Notes: generated by a model from the letters alone, not told the origin. A DNA stretch of 64,000 nucleotides from Actinomadura spongiicola (GCF_003432485.1 NZ_QVNQ01000008.1:1-64000), one strand, 5' to 3'. Shown: positions 1 through 8,545, numbered from the stretch's first letter. Program-made: numbers and translations.

Positions 1-1
1 C

Positions 2-394
2 CCCGGCTCCCTCCTCCACTGGACCCGCACCATGATCGAAATCCGCCAACGCCACCCCGTCTTCGGCGTCGGCACCTACGTCGAACTCTCCGCCTCCAAC
101 CCCTCCGTCCTCGCCTTCACCCGCGAGATCACCGAGGACGAGAGCCCATGGGGCGAGATGGACGCGGTCCTGTGCGTCAGCAACCTGTCGCGGTTCCCCC
201 AGCCGGTCGAACTCGACCTGCGCCGGTTCGAGGGCTACTCCCCCGTCGAGTGCATGGGCGGCGTCCAGTTCCCCGCCATCGGCGAACTCCCGTACCTGAT
301 GACCCTGCCCGGCCACGGCTTCTACTGGTTCCAACTGGTCCCCCCGGACGATGACGGCAGGGACGCGGGCGCGCACGCGGAAAGGACCGCCTGA
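2..394 (+). CDS. treS: Trehalose synthase / maltose isomerase, C-terminal end (partial)
   Basis: This is the 3' end of a gene whose start lies before the window. The frame is open from base 2 and reads GSLLHWTRTMIEIRQ, then the compact C-terminal beta domain ending in a typical FYWFQL strand. In TreS this all-beta domain follows the GH13 barrel, so the catalytic residues are outside the window. TreS interconverts trehalose and maltose in the cytoplasm. It often works with maltokinase, whose gene follows after 2 bases, to feed maltose into the GlgE alpha-glucan pathway. The next gene strongly supports TreS over other GH13 enzymes. The last dozen residues, rich in Asp, Gly and Ala, are probably a disordered tail. 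Confidence 0.9.
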   Translation, partial: PGSLLHWTRTMIEIRQRHPVFGVGTYVELSASNPSVLAFTREITEDESPWGEMDAVLCVSNLSRFPQPVELDLRRFEGYSPVECMGGVQFPAIGELPYLMTLPGHGFYWFQLVPPDDDGRDAGAHAERTA

Positions 395-396
395 CC

Positions 397-1824
397 GTGC
401 TGCCGCCCGAGCCGTCCCTCATCGGAGATCTCGCGGCGTGGTTGCCGAGGCAGCGATGGTTCGGCGGCAAGGACGGCCCCATCGAGGACCTCACCATCGG
501 CACCGCCACCCAACTGCGCACCGGCGACCCCGGCCTGCACCACCTCGTCCTCGACGTCCACCAGAACGGCGCCACCGACCACTACCAGCTTCTCCTCGGC
601 ACCCGCCGCCACCTGCCCGACCGGCTCCGCCACGCCGAGATCGGCGGAGCGGCGGGCGACGCACACGGAACGCGCCTCTACGACGCCGCCCACGACCCGG
701 ACCTCACCCGGACGCTGCTGGACTGCCTGGTCGCGGGCGCGTCCGTCGGCCCGCTGCGGTTCCACCGCGTGGACGGCGCCGCGATCCGGACGGACCTGAC
801 GAGCCTGCCGATCACCACCGAGCAGAGCAACACCTCGCTGCTGTTCGGCGACGCCCACATCTGCAAGCTGTTCCGGCGGCTCGGCCACGGCGTCAACCTC
901 GACCTGGAGGTCAACCTCGCGCTGACCCGCGCCGGCTGCGCGCACGTCCCGGCCGTCCTCGGCTGGATCGAGCTGGACCCCGGGCCCGTTCCCGGCGCCC
1001 CGGTGACGCTCGCCCTCCTGTCGGACTACCTGCACACCGGCGCGGACGGCTGGAGCCTCGCCATCGCGAGCGTGCGGGACTGGTTCGCGCACACGCCGCC
1101 GCGCGACGCCGGTTGGGCGGGCGAGTGGGCGGAACTGGACGCCAGTCTCGCCGGCGGCGACTTCGCGGCCGAGTCGGAACGGCTCGGCGCGGCGACCGCC
1201 GAGGTGCACCGGTCGCTCGCCGACGCGTTCGGGGTGACGGTACTGCCGGAGGCGGAGGTGCGGGCGATGGCGGCGCGGATGAACGCCGAGTTGACCGTCA
1301 CGTGCCGCGCGGTGCCCGGCCTGGCCCCGCACGCGAAGGCGCTCACCGGCGCGTTCCTCGACCTGGCGGCGTGGGCGCGGCCGCTTCCCGTGCAGCGCGT
1401 CCACGGCGACTACCACCTCGGCCAGGTGCTGCGCACCGAGAGCGGCTGGACGCTACTGGACTTCGAGGGCGAGCCCGCGCGGACGCAGCACGAGCGCCGG
1501 GCCCTCGCGCATCCGCTGCGGGACGTCGCCGGAATGCTGCGCTCGTTCGAGTACGCGGCCCGGTACCTCATCGCCAAGCCGGGGACGATGCCGCCGGGAC
1601 CCACCGGACGGTCGCAGACCCGCGCGCACGTGTGGGCGGCACGGAACCGGGCCGCGTTCTGTCGCGGCTACGCGGCGGCGGGCGGCCCCGATCCGGCGGC
1701 GCACTCGGTGCTCCTGCGCGCCCTCGAATTCGAGAAGGCGGTCTACGAGGTGCGGTACGAGGCGCGGAACCGTCCGGCCTGGCTGCCTGTTCCGTTGAAG
1801 TCGCTGGCCCATCTGACCGCATGA
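397..1824 (+). CDS. mak: Maltokinase (Mak/Pep2)
   Basis: Phosphorylates maltose with ATP to maltose-1-phosphate, the donor used by GlgE for alpha-glucan synthesis. The GTG start lies 2 bases after the treS stop, so the two are translationally coupled. The 475-residue product fits the family (about 450 residues). The N-terminal part has the maltokinase-specific cap (WLPRQRWFGGKDG near residues 14-26). The C-terminal lobe carries the phosphotransferase motif HGDYHLGQ and the metal-binding DFEGEP, both typical of aminoglycoside-kinase-like enzymes. No glgB or glgE follows in this window, so other pathway genes must lie upstream or elsewhere. The assignment is firm because both motifs and the partner gene agree. 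Confidence 0.94.
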   Translation: MLPPEPSLIGDLAAWLPRQRWFGGKDGPIEDLTIGTATQLRTGDPGLHHLVLDVHQNGATDHYQLLLGTRRHLPDRLRHAEIGGAAGDAHGTRLYDAAHDPDLTRTLLDCLVAGASVGPLRFHRVDGAAIRTDLTSLPITTEQSNTSLLFGDAHICKLFRRLGHGVNLDLEVNLALTRAGCAHVPAVLGWIELDPGPVPGAPVTLALLSDYLHTGADGWSLAIASVRDWFAHTPPRDAGWAGEWAELDASLAGGDFAAESERLGAATAEVHRSLADAFGVTVLPEAEVRAMAARMNAELTVTCRAVPGLAPHAKALTGAFLDLAAWARPLPVQRVHGDYHLGQVLRTESGWTLLDFEGEPARTQHERRALAHPLRDVAGMLRSFEYAARYLIAKPGTMPPGPTGRSQTRAHVWAARNRAAFCRGYAAAGGPDPAAHSVLLRALEFEKAVYEVRYEARNRPAWLPVPLKSLAHLTA

Positions 1825-1994
1825 TCAAGATCCGCAAAGGCCGGTGCTAATTCCGCGCCATGATCACGCAAAATCGGTGAGCTCACCAAAATCGTGTCGC
1901 GTTCGACGGGTACGCGAACTCTCGGCAGGGAGATCACCCGCCGGGACGATGCGACGACGAGGCCCCGGACAATGGGGGAACGGAGAGCACACGA

Positions 1995-3008
1995 ATGTCC
2001 ATCGCATGCGGATCACGCGGAGCCGACGCCCGGAGCGGAGCCGAGAACGGCTCGTTCCCGGGCCATGCCGCCCTTGCCCGGGCCGCCATTCGAAATAGGA
2101 GGATGCTCCGAACGGCCGTCACCGTGACGGCGACGGGGCTCGCGCTGGCGGTTCCGCTGGGCTCGCAGGCGCTGGCCGCGATCAATCCCACGGTGCTGAA
2201 GAGCCTGCATCTCGACTCGGCGACGCGGAAGAGGGTCCAGGCGTACGACAAGTACCGGACGCGTGAGGCGACGCAGCGGGACCGCGCGGACCAGGCCCTG
2301 TCGTTCGCCCGCAAGCAGCTCGGCAAGCCGTACCGGTGGGGCGCCGTGGGGCCGAAGCGCTACGACTGCTCCGGCCTCGCGATGACCGCGTGGCGGAAGG
2401 CGGGCGTCAAGATCCCCCGCGTCACCTACGCGCAGTACCGGAAGGTGAAGCGCAAGGTGCGGCTGAAGGACCTCAAGCCCGGCGACCTCATCTTCTTCCG
2501 CGGCCGCAGCCATGTCGGACTCTATGTCGGGCACGGGCGATTCCTGCACGCGCCGCACACCGGCGCGAAGGTCCGGATCGACAAACTCGGCGGGCGGCGG
2601 AAGGGGCAGTTCGCGGGCGCGGTGCGTCCGGGCGCACCCGCCTACAAGGAATGGTCGCCCTCGGTGAAGGAACTCCTGGAGAAGATCGACAGAATGAGCT
2701 CGCAGAAACGCGCGGACCTTAAACCGCCAGATAATCGGCGGACCCCCGACATTCCGCAACTAGAGCATTCAATTCCCAAGAAATCCGACAAACTCCCCGC
2801 TAACACCCCCGACCGTGCCCCCACGAACTCCACCGCTCGGCCACCGGGTGGCGACGCGTCTCCGGACGGGTCCAGGCCCGAACCCCGGCCGCGCTACGAG
2901 CCGGAGCGCGCCTGGCCGGACTCTCCCGGGCCGGAGCCGCGTTCCTCGGCGACCGACACCGAGCCGGCCGACGAGGTGACCGCGCCGGACCACGAGTCGG
3001 AGGACTGA
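1995..3008 (+). CDS. Secreted NlpC/P60 (C40) cell-wall endopeptidase
   Basis: Probable exported gamma-D-glutamyl-diamino acid endopeptidase that cuts peptidoglycan stem peptides. The NlpC/P60 core carries the Cys of YDCSGLAM (residue 125 from this start), the His of RSHVGLYVGHG and a third polar residue in HAPHTG. A hydrophobic export segment (TATGLALAVPLGSQALAA) precedes it. The last 110 residues are Pro/Arg/Glu-rich and look disordered, with no SH3 or LysM domain. Start choice: ATG 1995 has GGAGAG seven bases upstream but gives a 36-residue n-region. ATG 2103 would give a normal signal peptide but has AGGAGG directly abutting it. The 170 bases before 1995 contain no gene. I looked there for a c-di-AMP riboswitch, common before such genes, without seeing its conserved core. 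Confidence 0.85.
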   Translation: MSIACGSRGADARSGAENGSFPGHAALARAAIRNRRMLRTAVTVTATGLALAVPLGSQALAAINPTVLKSLHLDSATRKRVQAYDKYRTREATQRDRADQALSFARKQLGKPYRWGAVGPKRYDCSGLAMTAWRKAGVKIPRVTYAQYRKVKRKVRLKDLKPGDLIFFRGRSHVGLYVGHGRFLHAPHTGAKVRIDKLGGRRKGQFAGAVRPGAPAYKEWSPSVKELLEKIDRMSSQKRADLKPPDNRRTPDIPQLEHSIPKKSDKLPANTPDRAPTNSTARPPGGDASPDGSRPEPRPRYEPERAWPDSPGPEPRSSATDTEPADEVTAPDHESED

Positions 3009-3041
3009 CGGCCGGCGCCACCGATCGTCCGCACCGGCACA

Positions 3042-3070
3042 CCACCGGCCGGAACTCCACCGGCCGGAAC
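3042..3070. repeat. Two-copy 14-base direct repeat
   Basis: The unit CCACCGGCCGGAAC occurs at 3042-3055 and 3057-3070, separated by one base. It lies just after the NlpC/P60 stop and directly before a second tandem repeat, in the 153-base space between two convergent genes. No function is evident. Confidence 0.75.
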
Positions 3071-3118
3071 ACCGCCTGTCATGAACACCGCCTGTCATGA
3101 ACGCCGCCCGTCATGAAC
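3071..3118. repeat. Three tandem copies of a 16-base repeat
   Basis: ACCGCCTGTCATGAAC is at 3071-3086 and again exactly at 3087-3102. A third copy, GCCGCCCGTCATGAAC, is at 3103-3118 with two differences. Each unit contains the palindrome TCATGA. The array occupies the convergent intergenic space between the NlpC/P60 gene and the kinase gene. It could be a replication-slippage array or a set of protein-binding sites. Nothing in the sequence decides between these. Confidence 0.85.
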
Positions 3119-3161
3119 GCCGTGGGTCCCCGCACCCGCGTTCGTGGCGGGCGGCGCGGTG

Positions 3162-4094
3162 TCAGCCGTTCTCCGGCGCGGCCCCGAGAACCTGACCGAC
3201 GATCTGCGCGTACATGCGTTCCGGGTTCGGTGTGGACGCCGGTTCCAGGAACCCCGGGAGCAGCGGCAGTTCACCGGTGAACGGGCGGACCCGCGCGTAC
3301 AGCGCCGGCGCGTCCGGCGGGCGGTTCTCCGGTTTCTTCTCCAGCAGGTCCTGGAGGAGGGCGTTCAGTTCGGCGGGCACGCCGGGCACGGACGGCGGCC
3401 GCTCCCGGACGTGCTTGTCGAACACCGCGTACGCCGTCGGGCCCGCGAACAGCTGCCGTCCGGTGAGCATCTCGTGCAGCACGCAGCCGAGCGCGTACAG
3501 GTCGCTCCGCGGGCCCGCGACGCCCCGCTCGATCTGCTCCGGCGCCATGTACGCGGGCGTCCCGAGGATCTGCCCGTGCCGGGTGAAGTGCGCGACGTCG
3601 GCGTCACCGAGGACGGCGAGCCCGAAGTCGAGGACCTTGACGCCGCCGTCGGGCCCCAGCATCAGGTTGGTCGGCTTGAGGTCGCGGTGGCGGATCGACA
3701 GGGCGTGCGCGGCCGTCAGCACCGCCGCGGCCTGCGCGATGATCCCGGCGGCCCACGGCACCGGGACGGGCCCGTGCTCGGCGATCAGATCGGCGACGGT
3801 GACGCCGTCGATGAACTGCATGACCTGGTAGAGCCGCTGCTCGAACGCGCCGAAGTCGTACAGGGTGGGCGCGCCGGTGTGCTCCAGCCGGGCGAGGATG
3901 CGGGCCTCCCGGATGAACCGCCGCTCCAGCTCGTCGTCCGCGCCGCCGCCGGGCAGCTCCAGGAACTTCACCGCGACGCGGCGGCCGAGGCGCGTGTCGT
4001 GGGCGGCGTAGACGGAGCCCATCCCGCCGCGGCCGAGAGGGAGCTCGTCGAGCTCATACCTGTCGGCGATGAGCATGGTCCTCCCGTAAGTCAT
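3162..4094 (-). CDS. Cytosolic Ser/Thr protein kinase (methylase-linked)
   Basis: Hanks-type kinase of 310 residues with every catalytic motif intact: GRGGMG loop at 21-26, Lys43 in VAVKF, HRDLKPTN with Asp138/Lys140/Asn143, DFG at 156-158 and APE at 184-186. There is no transmembrane segment, PASTA or other sensor domain, only about 40 residues after the kinase fold, so it should act in the cytoplasm on nearby partners. The ATG at 4094 overlaps the stop of the upstream methylase gene by four bases (ATGA), implying coupled synthesis. A second ATG at 4076 sits just after GGGAGG and could be used instead. It is the last gene of a PP2C phosphatase / methylase / kinase operon. Substrates are unknown; the methylase is the obvious candidate. 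Confidence 0.9.
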   Translation of the reverse strand: MTYGRTMLIADRYELDELPLGRGGMGSVYAAHDTRLGRRVAVKFLELPGGGADDELERRFIREARILARLEHTGAPTLYDFGAFEQRLYQVMQFIDGVTVADLIAEHGPVPVPWAAGIIAQAAAVLTAAHALSIRHRDLKPTNLMLGPDGGVKVLDFGLAVLGDADVAHFTRHGQILGTPAYMAPEQIERGVAGPRSDLYALGCVLHEMLTGRQLFAGPTAYAVFDKHVRERPPSVPGVPAELNALLQDLLEKKPENRPPDAPALYARVRPFTGELPLLPGFLEPASTPNPERMYAQIVGQVLGAAPENG

Positions 4095-5902
4095 CGGCGA
4101 GGACGGAGATGGCCGTCCAGCAGCCCGTCGAAGCTTAGCCCGACCAGCGTCTCCCCAAGGGACGACATGTCACGCAATGTCGCGGTCAGCCGGGCGAGTT
4201 CCTCGAAGGCCCGGCCGTAGTCGCGTTGCCGTTCGAGGGAGAGGCGGGGGATGCGGGCGCGGCGCAGGTCCATGCGGCTCGATCCGGCGCCGGTCCGGGT
4301 GTGGGCGAAGGTCAGGAATCCGGCGAGGAACCGCGGGTCGAGCCGCTCCGGATCCGGCCGGTAGTGCGTGAGGTGGGGGCCGAGCGCGGCGCCGGCGGAC
4401 GTGACGACCCGCGCCGACCCCGCGGCGGTGGCGACGACGTCGCCGGGCTCCAGCATGATCAGGCCGGGGGCCGCGGCGGTCGTGCCGGACGGGCCGGTCC
4501 CGGCGCTCACGTCGTCCACGGTGAGGACCGGAACGTCGCCGCCAGCCGGTAGCCGCGCGGGCCCGTGGCTGATCGCGACGACCCCGGCCCGGGAGAGCTC
4601 GGCGAGCGTCGTGACCGGCGGGGGCCTGCGCTCCGCCAGCGGTTCCAGGTCCGGCGGGGCGGGCACGGCGGCGGTCAGCCGGTCCAGGGTCTCGGTGAAG
4701 CGGCGCCCGAACGCCTCCTCGCTCTGCCGGGGGCGGTGCCGGGCCGGGGCGACGTCGACCTCGTCGTCCAGCAGGTCGATGACCGGCACGGTGAACTCGC
4801 CGTCGGCGCGCCGTTCCCAGGCGCGTCCGGCCAGTTCCAGGTCTCCCTCGGCGTCCAGCAGCAGGACGGTGGCGGGTGGCGGCCGACCGGGTTCGGGCCG
4901 CCGCAGCAGCCACAGGTCGGGACCGCCCGCCGCCAGCGTGATCACGGCCCGGAGCGCGCCCGCCCGCAGCAGGTTGCCGCGGATGCGGCGGCCTGGACGC
5001 CGGGACGCGACCGCCGAGGGCATCAGCACCGCGGCGCGGCCGCCCGGCCGCAGGTGCGCGAGACAGTGCTGGGCCCAGGCGAGTTCGGGTTCGCCGCGCG
5101 GCGGCAGCCCGTACTCCCAGCGCGGGTCACCGGCGAGTTCCCCGTGTCCCCACGCGCGGTCGCCGAACGGCGGGTTGCAGAGCACCGCGTCGGCGTGCGC
5201 GCCGGGGAACGCGTCGCGGCGGAGCGAGTCGCCCGCGGCGATCTCGGCGGGCGTCCCGGCGAGCAGCAGCCTGACCTCGGCGATCAGGGCGGCGGGGGCG
5301 CTGCCGTCCTGGCCGAGGGCCGAACGCGGGTCCGGGGCCGCCCGCAGCAGCGTTCCGAGCCCGCACGCCGGGTCGAGGACGGTGTCGCCGTCCCGGCACA
5401 CGAGCCGGGCCATCAGCCGCGCCACGTCCTCGCGCGTGACGTCCAGCCGCCGCGAGTGCGCCTGGACGTAGCGGCGGACGAGCAGGTCGAAAGCGTCGGC
5501 GTGGCCGCGTTCGGCGGCGAGCTCGGCCAGCAGCGCGGGCAGCTCGGCGTCGGCCGGTTCGACCGGCGGGCGCGCCCGTCGCCTCCCGGACGGCACGGCG
5601 GTGTCGCCGCGCAGTTCGAGCAGCCGCACCCCGGCCCAGCCGACGAGGTCGGCGAGCTGGAAGTCGTCGCCGGACGCGCGCAACCGCTGCCACACCCGGT
5701 CGGCGAGGGACACCTCGAACGGCTTGCCGTTGCGGCGCAGCCAGTCCTCGACGTCGGCGAGGGAGAACAGCGGGCTGGTCGCCGTCCCGCCCACCGGTGC
5801 CGGGAAGTCTGCGTGGCGGCGGCGCCAGTTGCTGACCGTGGCGCGGCCGACGCCCGCCAGCCGGGCGATGTCGCCCGCGGTCACCCCCGGATCGCCGGTC
5901 AT
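4091..5902 (-). CDS. N6-adenine DNA methyltransferase with N-terminal HTH and C-terminal specificity-like region
   Basis: A 603-residue protein. An N-terminal DNA-binding helix-turn-helix (AGDIARLAGVGRATVSNWRR) and a DVEDWL helix are followed by an HsdM-type methylase core. The AdoMet motif is DPACGLGTLL and the catalytic motif is NPPFG, as expected for adenine-N6 methylation. The C-terminal 200 residues resemble a type I specificity half-domain (MDLRRARIPRLSLERQ, then a helical end), so methylase and target recognition seem fused. No restriction nuclease or helicase is adjacent. ATG 5902 is preferred: GGTGA lies just upstream, and TATGGT six bases before it could even be a leaderless -10. 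GTG 5941 would add 13 residues. The flanking phosphatase and kinase genes suggest phospho-control. Its DNA target is unknown. Confidence 0.85.
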   Translation of the reverse strand: MTGDPGVTAGDIARLAGVGRATVSNWRRRHADFPAPVGGTATSPLFSLADVEDWLRRNGKPFEVSLADRVWQRLRASGDDFQLADLVGWAGVRLLELRGDTAVPSGRRRARPPVEPADAELPALLAELAAERGHADAFDLLVRRYVQAHSRRLDVTREDVARLMARLVCRDGDTVLDPACGLGTLLRAAPDPRSALGQDGSAPAALIAEVRLLLAGTPAEIAAGDSLRRDAFPGAHADAVLCNPPFGDRAWGHGELAGDPRWEYGLPPRGEPELAWAQHCLAHLRPGGRAAVLMPSAVASRRPGRRIRGNLLRAGALRAVITLAAGGPDLWLLRRPEPGRPPPATVLLLDAEGDLELAGRAWERRADGEFTVPVIDLLDDEVDVAPARHRPRQSEEAFGRRFTETLDRLTAAVPAPPDLEPLAERRPPPVTTLAELSRAGVVAISHGPARLPAGGDVPVLTVDDVSAGTGPSGTTAAAPGLIMLEPGDVVATAAGSARVVTSAGAALGPHLTHYRPDPERLDPRFLAGFLTFAHTRTGAGSSRMDLRRARIPRLSLERQRDYGRAFEELARLTATLRDMSSLGETLVGLSFDGLLDGHLRPRR

Positions 5903-5962
5903 GCCGTCACCATACTTGATCTTCGCAACGTCGATCGACACGAGGAACGACCGTGAACAGCG

Positions 5963-6790
5963 TCAATGCGTTCGGCGCAGGCGGCGGCCGAACCTGGCGA
6001 TCCGGCCCGCCCCGTCCTGTGCCGCCGCGCCGACGAGCAACGGTTCCGGCGCCGGTCCGGGCGCGGGTTCGGCGCCGGCGACGTCCGCGACGACGCAGGT
6101 GATGTTGTCCTGCCCGCCGGCGCCGTTGGCGAGGCCGATGAGGCTCGCGACGCCGTCCGCGGGACGGGCGGCGTCCGCCAACGCGTCCCGGATCGCCTCC
6201 GGCGTGAGGAATCCCGAGACGCCGTCGGAGCACAGCAGGTAGCGGTCACCGGGCAGGGCGTCGTGCCAGAACAGGTCGGGCTGGGCGCTGCCACCGCTCT
6301 GCAACGCCCTGACCAGCATCGATCCTTTCGGATGGCGGGCCGCCTCGGCACGAGTCAGTTGCCCGCCGTCGACGAGCGACTGCACCATCGTGTGGTCGCG
6401 CGTGAGCTGGAACAGGTCACCGCCGCGCAGCACGTAGGCGCGGGAGTCGCCGATGTGCGCGACCGCGAAGCGGCGCCCCGGCTCGTCCCAGGCCAGCGCG
6501 GTCAGCGTGGTGCCCATCCCCGCCAGGTCCGGGTTCTGCCGGGCGAGGGCGTCCAGGCGCGCGGCGACCTCGGTGACCCCGGCCGAGAGCACGGCGACCA
6601 GGTCGCCGCTGAGCGGCAGCCCGGCGAGGGTCGCGACGGCCGTCCTGCTGGCCACGTCGCCGTGCGGGTGACCGCCCATCCCGTCGGCGACCGCGAGCAG
6701 TCGCGGACCGGCGAGCGCCGAGTCCTCGTTCACCCGCCGACGGCGGCCGATGTCCGATCCGGCGGCGATCCGAAGCACGTGGTGAGCCAT
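5963..6790 (-). CDS. PP2C-family Ser/Thr protein phosphatase
   Basis: Metal-dependent phosphatase of 275 residues. Diagnostic motifs are in order: SDIGRRRRVNEDS (first metal/phosphate site), VADGMGGH, GTTLTAL, IGDSRAY, LLCSDGVSGF and GGQDNITCVV with the last metal-binding Asp. No transmembrane segment is seen. The tail after residue 245 is Pro/Ala-rich and ends with a basic patch. ATG 6790 is chosen, and it begins MAHHVLR. An in-frame TTG at 6811 is less likely. It is the first gene of a minus-strand operon with a DNA methylase and a kinase. It probably reverses phosphorylation by the downstream kinase, as in other kinase/PP2C pairs, but the substrate is not shown by the sequence. Confidence 0.9.
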   Translation of the reverse strand: MAHHVLRIAAGSDIGRRRRVNEDSALAGPRLLAVADGMGGHPHGDVASRTAVATLAGLPLSGDLVAVLSAGVTEVAARLDALARQNPDLAGMGTTLTALAWDEPGRRFAVAHIGDSRAYVLRGGDLFQLTRDHTMVQSLVDGGQLTRAEAARHPKGSMLVRALQSGGSAQPDLFWHDALPGDRYLLCSDGVSGFLTPEAIRDALADAARPADGVASLIGLANGAGGQDNITCVVADVAGAEPAPGPAPEPLLVGAAAQDGAGRIARFGRRLRRTH

Positions 6791-6946
6791 GCATATAAGA
6801 GAAGCACACAAAAACTGAGTTCACAAGCATTTTGTTCGACTTCTTGGCTTGCAGGCTCTGGCCAGGCGTGGCCATACCTGCGTCTCTGCCCACGTTTTGC
6901 ACGCGGAGCAACGGACGAAACGCCTGGATCGTGCTAACTTCAGAAT

Positions 6947-6961
6947 CGAAAACCGTTTTCA
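6947..6961. promoter_or_regulatory. Zur-box-like palindrome upstream of the zinc importer
   Basis: CGAAAACCGTTTTCA forms a 7-1-7 palindrome (GAAAAC/GTTTTC arms perfect), close to the actinobacterial Zur box pattern TGAAAATnATTTTCA. It lies 16 bases before the ATG of the substrate-binding protein, between a possible -10 (TAACTT at 6935-6940) and the GAGGAG ribosome site, a position suited to repression when zinc is plentiful. Assignment rests on the palindrome plus the function of the genes behind it. Confidence 0.7.
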
Positions 6962-6977
6962 TTTTCGAGGAGCCCTC

Positions 6978-7895
6978 ATGTCCTCACTTCTGCGTATCCG
7001 GGTGCTCGGCGCGGGCGCCGTCCTCGGCGTGGCCGCGCTGGCGCTCGGCGGCTGCGGGTCGTCCTCGGGCGCCGAGCCGGAGCGCGGCGACCGCGTCTCC
7101 GTCGTGGCCTCGACGAACGTGTACGGCGACATCGCGCGCCGGATCGGCGGCGACCGGGTGGACGTGACGTCGTTCATCACCGATCCCGCGCAGGACCCGC
7201 ACTCCTTCGAGGCGGGGACGCGCAGCAGGCTCGCGCTCGCCAAGGCCAGGGTCGTGATCCAGAACGGCGGCGGCTACGACGACTTCGTCGGCACGCTGCT
7301 CAAGGGCGCCGGGTCCAAGGCCGAGGTGCTGGACGTGGTCCGGATCGCCGGGAAGACCGCGCCGGCGGGCGAAGAGCCGAACGAGCACGTCTGGTACGAC
7401 CTGCCGACGGTCGCGCGCCTCGCCGACCGGATCTCCGCCGCGCTCGCCGAGGCCGACGCCGGTAACGCGGGAACGTTCAAGGCGAACGCCACCGCGTTCA
7501 AGGCGGAACTGTTTACCCTGCAAGGCAAGGTGGCGGCGCTCAGGGCCGCGCACGACGGAGACCGCGTCGCGGTCACCGAGCCGCTGCCGGTCTACCTGCT
7601 GGAGGCCGCCGGGCTGCGGAACGAGACGCCGGACGAGTTCAGCGAGGCGGTCGAGGAGGGCGGCGACGTGCCGCCCCGCGCGATGCGGGACACCCTCGCG
7701 CTGCTCACCGGGAGGAAGGTGGCGGCGCTCGTGTCGAACGCGCAGACCAGCGGGCCGCAGACCGAGCGACTGGAGAAGGCCGCGAAGGACGGCGGCGTGC
7801 CCGTCGTGCCGGTCACCGAGACGCTTCCGCCGGGCCGGAACTACGTCTCCTGGATGGACGCCACCATCACCGCGCTGGGGAAGGCGCTGTCGTGA
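6978..7895 (+). CDS. znuA: Zinc/manganese ABC transporter substrate-binding lipoprotein (ZnuA-like)
   Basis: Captures Zn2+ (or Mn2+) outside the cell for an ABC importer. The 305-residue protein starts with a lipoprotein signal ending LALGGC, with the lipidated Cys at 26. It has the SBP_bac_9 cluster A-I fold with metal-ligand motifs DPHSFE and NEHVWYDLPT. The His-rich acidic loop of Gram-negative ZnuA is absent. GAGGAG sits five bases before ATG 6978. The stop overlaps the ATPase gene by four bases (GTGA). The palindrome at 6947-6961 suggests Zur control. Zinc is favoured over manganese because of that box. Confidence 0.9.
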   Translation: MSSLLRIRVLGAGAVLGVAALALGGCGSSSGAEPERGDRVSVVASTNVYGDIARRIGGDRVDVTSFITDPAQDPHSFEAGTRSRLALAKARVVIQNGGGYDDFVGTLLKGAGSKAEVLDVVRIAGKTAPAGEEPNEHVWYDLPTVARLADRISAALAEADAGNAGTFKANATAFKAELFTLQGKVAALRAAHDGDRVAVTEPLPVYLLEAAGLRNETPDEFSEAVEEGGDVPPRAMRDTLALLTGRKVAALVSNAQTSGPQTERLEKAAKDGGVPVVPVTETLPPGRNYVSWMDATITALGKALS

Positions 7896-8545
7896 TCTCC
7901 CTCCGCGACGCCGTCCTGTCCTACGGGGACCGGACGCTGTGGCGCCTCGACCTCGACGTCGAGGCGGGCGAGTTCCTGGTCGTGGTCGGGTCGAACGGGT
8001 CGGGGAAGACGAGCCTGCTGAAGGTGCTGCTCGGGCTGCGGCGACTCTCCTCCGGCACGGTCACCGTGAACGGGCGCCCGCCGCGGCGCGGGAGCGACAT
8101 CGTCGGTTACGTCCCGCAGCATCGGGCCGTCGTCCCGCACACCCCGCTGCGGGCACGTGACCTGGTGCGGCTCGGCATCGACGGGCATCGGTGGGGCCTG
8201 CCCCTACCACGTTCGCGGCCGCGTTCAGGGGCGCGCCACCGCGTCGAGGCCGTCCTGCGGGACGTCGGCGCCGAGACGTTCGCGGACGTCCCGCTCGACC
8301 TGTTGTCCGGCGGGGAGCTGCAACGGGTGCGGGTCGCGCAGGCGCTGGCGACCGATCCGCGCCTCCTGCTGTGCGACGAGCCGCTGCTGTCGCTGGACGC
8401 CGAGCACCAGCGGATCGTCGCCGAGCTGGTCGACCGGCGGCGGCGCGAGCACGGCACGACCGTCGTGTTCGTCACCCATGAGCTCGATCCCGTGCTGCCG
8501 CTGGCCGACCGGGTCCTGGACGTCGGCGCGGCGGTCGTGTCATGA
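7892..8545 (+). CDS. znuC: Zinc ABC transporter ATP-binding protein (ZnuC-like)
   Basis: Cytoplasmic ATPase (217 residues) that powers the metal importer. Walker A is GSNGSGKTS, the Q-loop lies in GYVPQHRAV, the ABC signature is LSGGELQRV, Walker B is LLLCDEP followed by LSLD, and the switch His is in FVTHE. It begins at GTG 7892, four bases into the end of znuA, and its end overlaps the permease gene by four bases (ATGA). Gene order A-C-B with double overlap indicates fixed stoichiometric expression. Confidence 0.93.
   Translation: MISLRDAVLSYGDRTLWRLDLDVEAGEFLVVVGSNGSGKTSLLKVLLGLRRLSSGTVTVNGRPPRRGSDIVGYVPQHRAVVPHTPLRARDLVRLGIDGHRWGLPLPRSRPRSGARHRVEAVLRDVGAETFADVPLDLLSGGELQRVRVAQALATDPRLLLCDEPLLSLDAEHQRIVAELVDRRRREHGTTVVFVTHELDPVLPLADRVLDVGAAVVS

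Noticed and set aside
1825..2102. Possible c-di-AMP (ydaO-type) riboswitch before the NlpC/P60 gene
   Set aside because: The gene family often has one, but I could not find the conserved core sequences or a convincing pairing, so I do not report it. A covariance-model search would decide.
3042..3118. CRISPR array
   Set aside because: The repeats are directly tandem with no spacers, only two or three copies, and no cas genes are near.
4091..5902. Classical type I restriction-modification or BREX system
   Set aside because: No HsdR, nuclease, helicase, pglZ, brxC or brxL gene is present next to the methylase. Only the kinase and phosphatase flank it.
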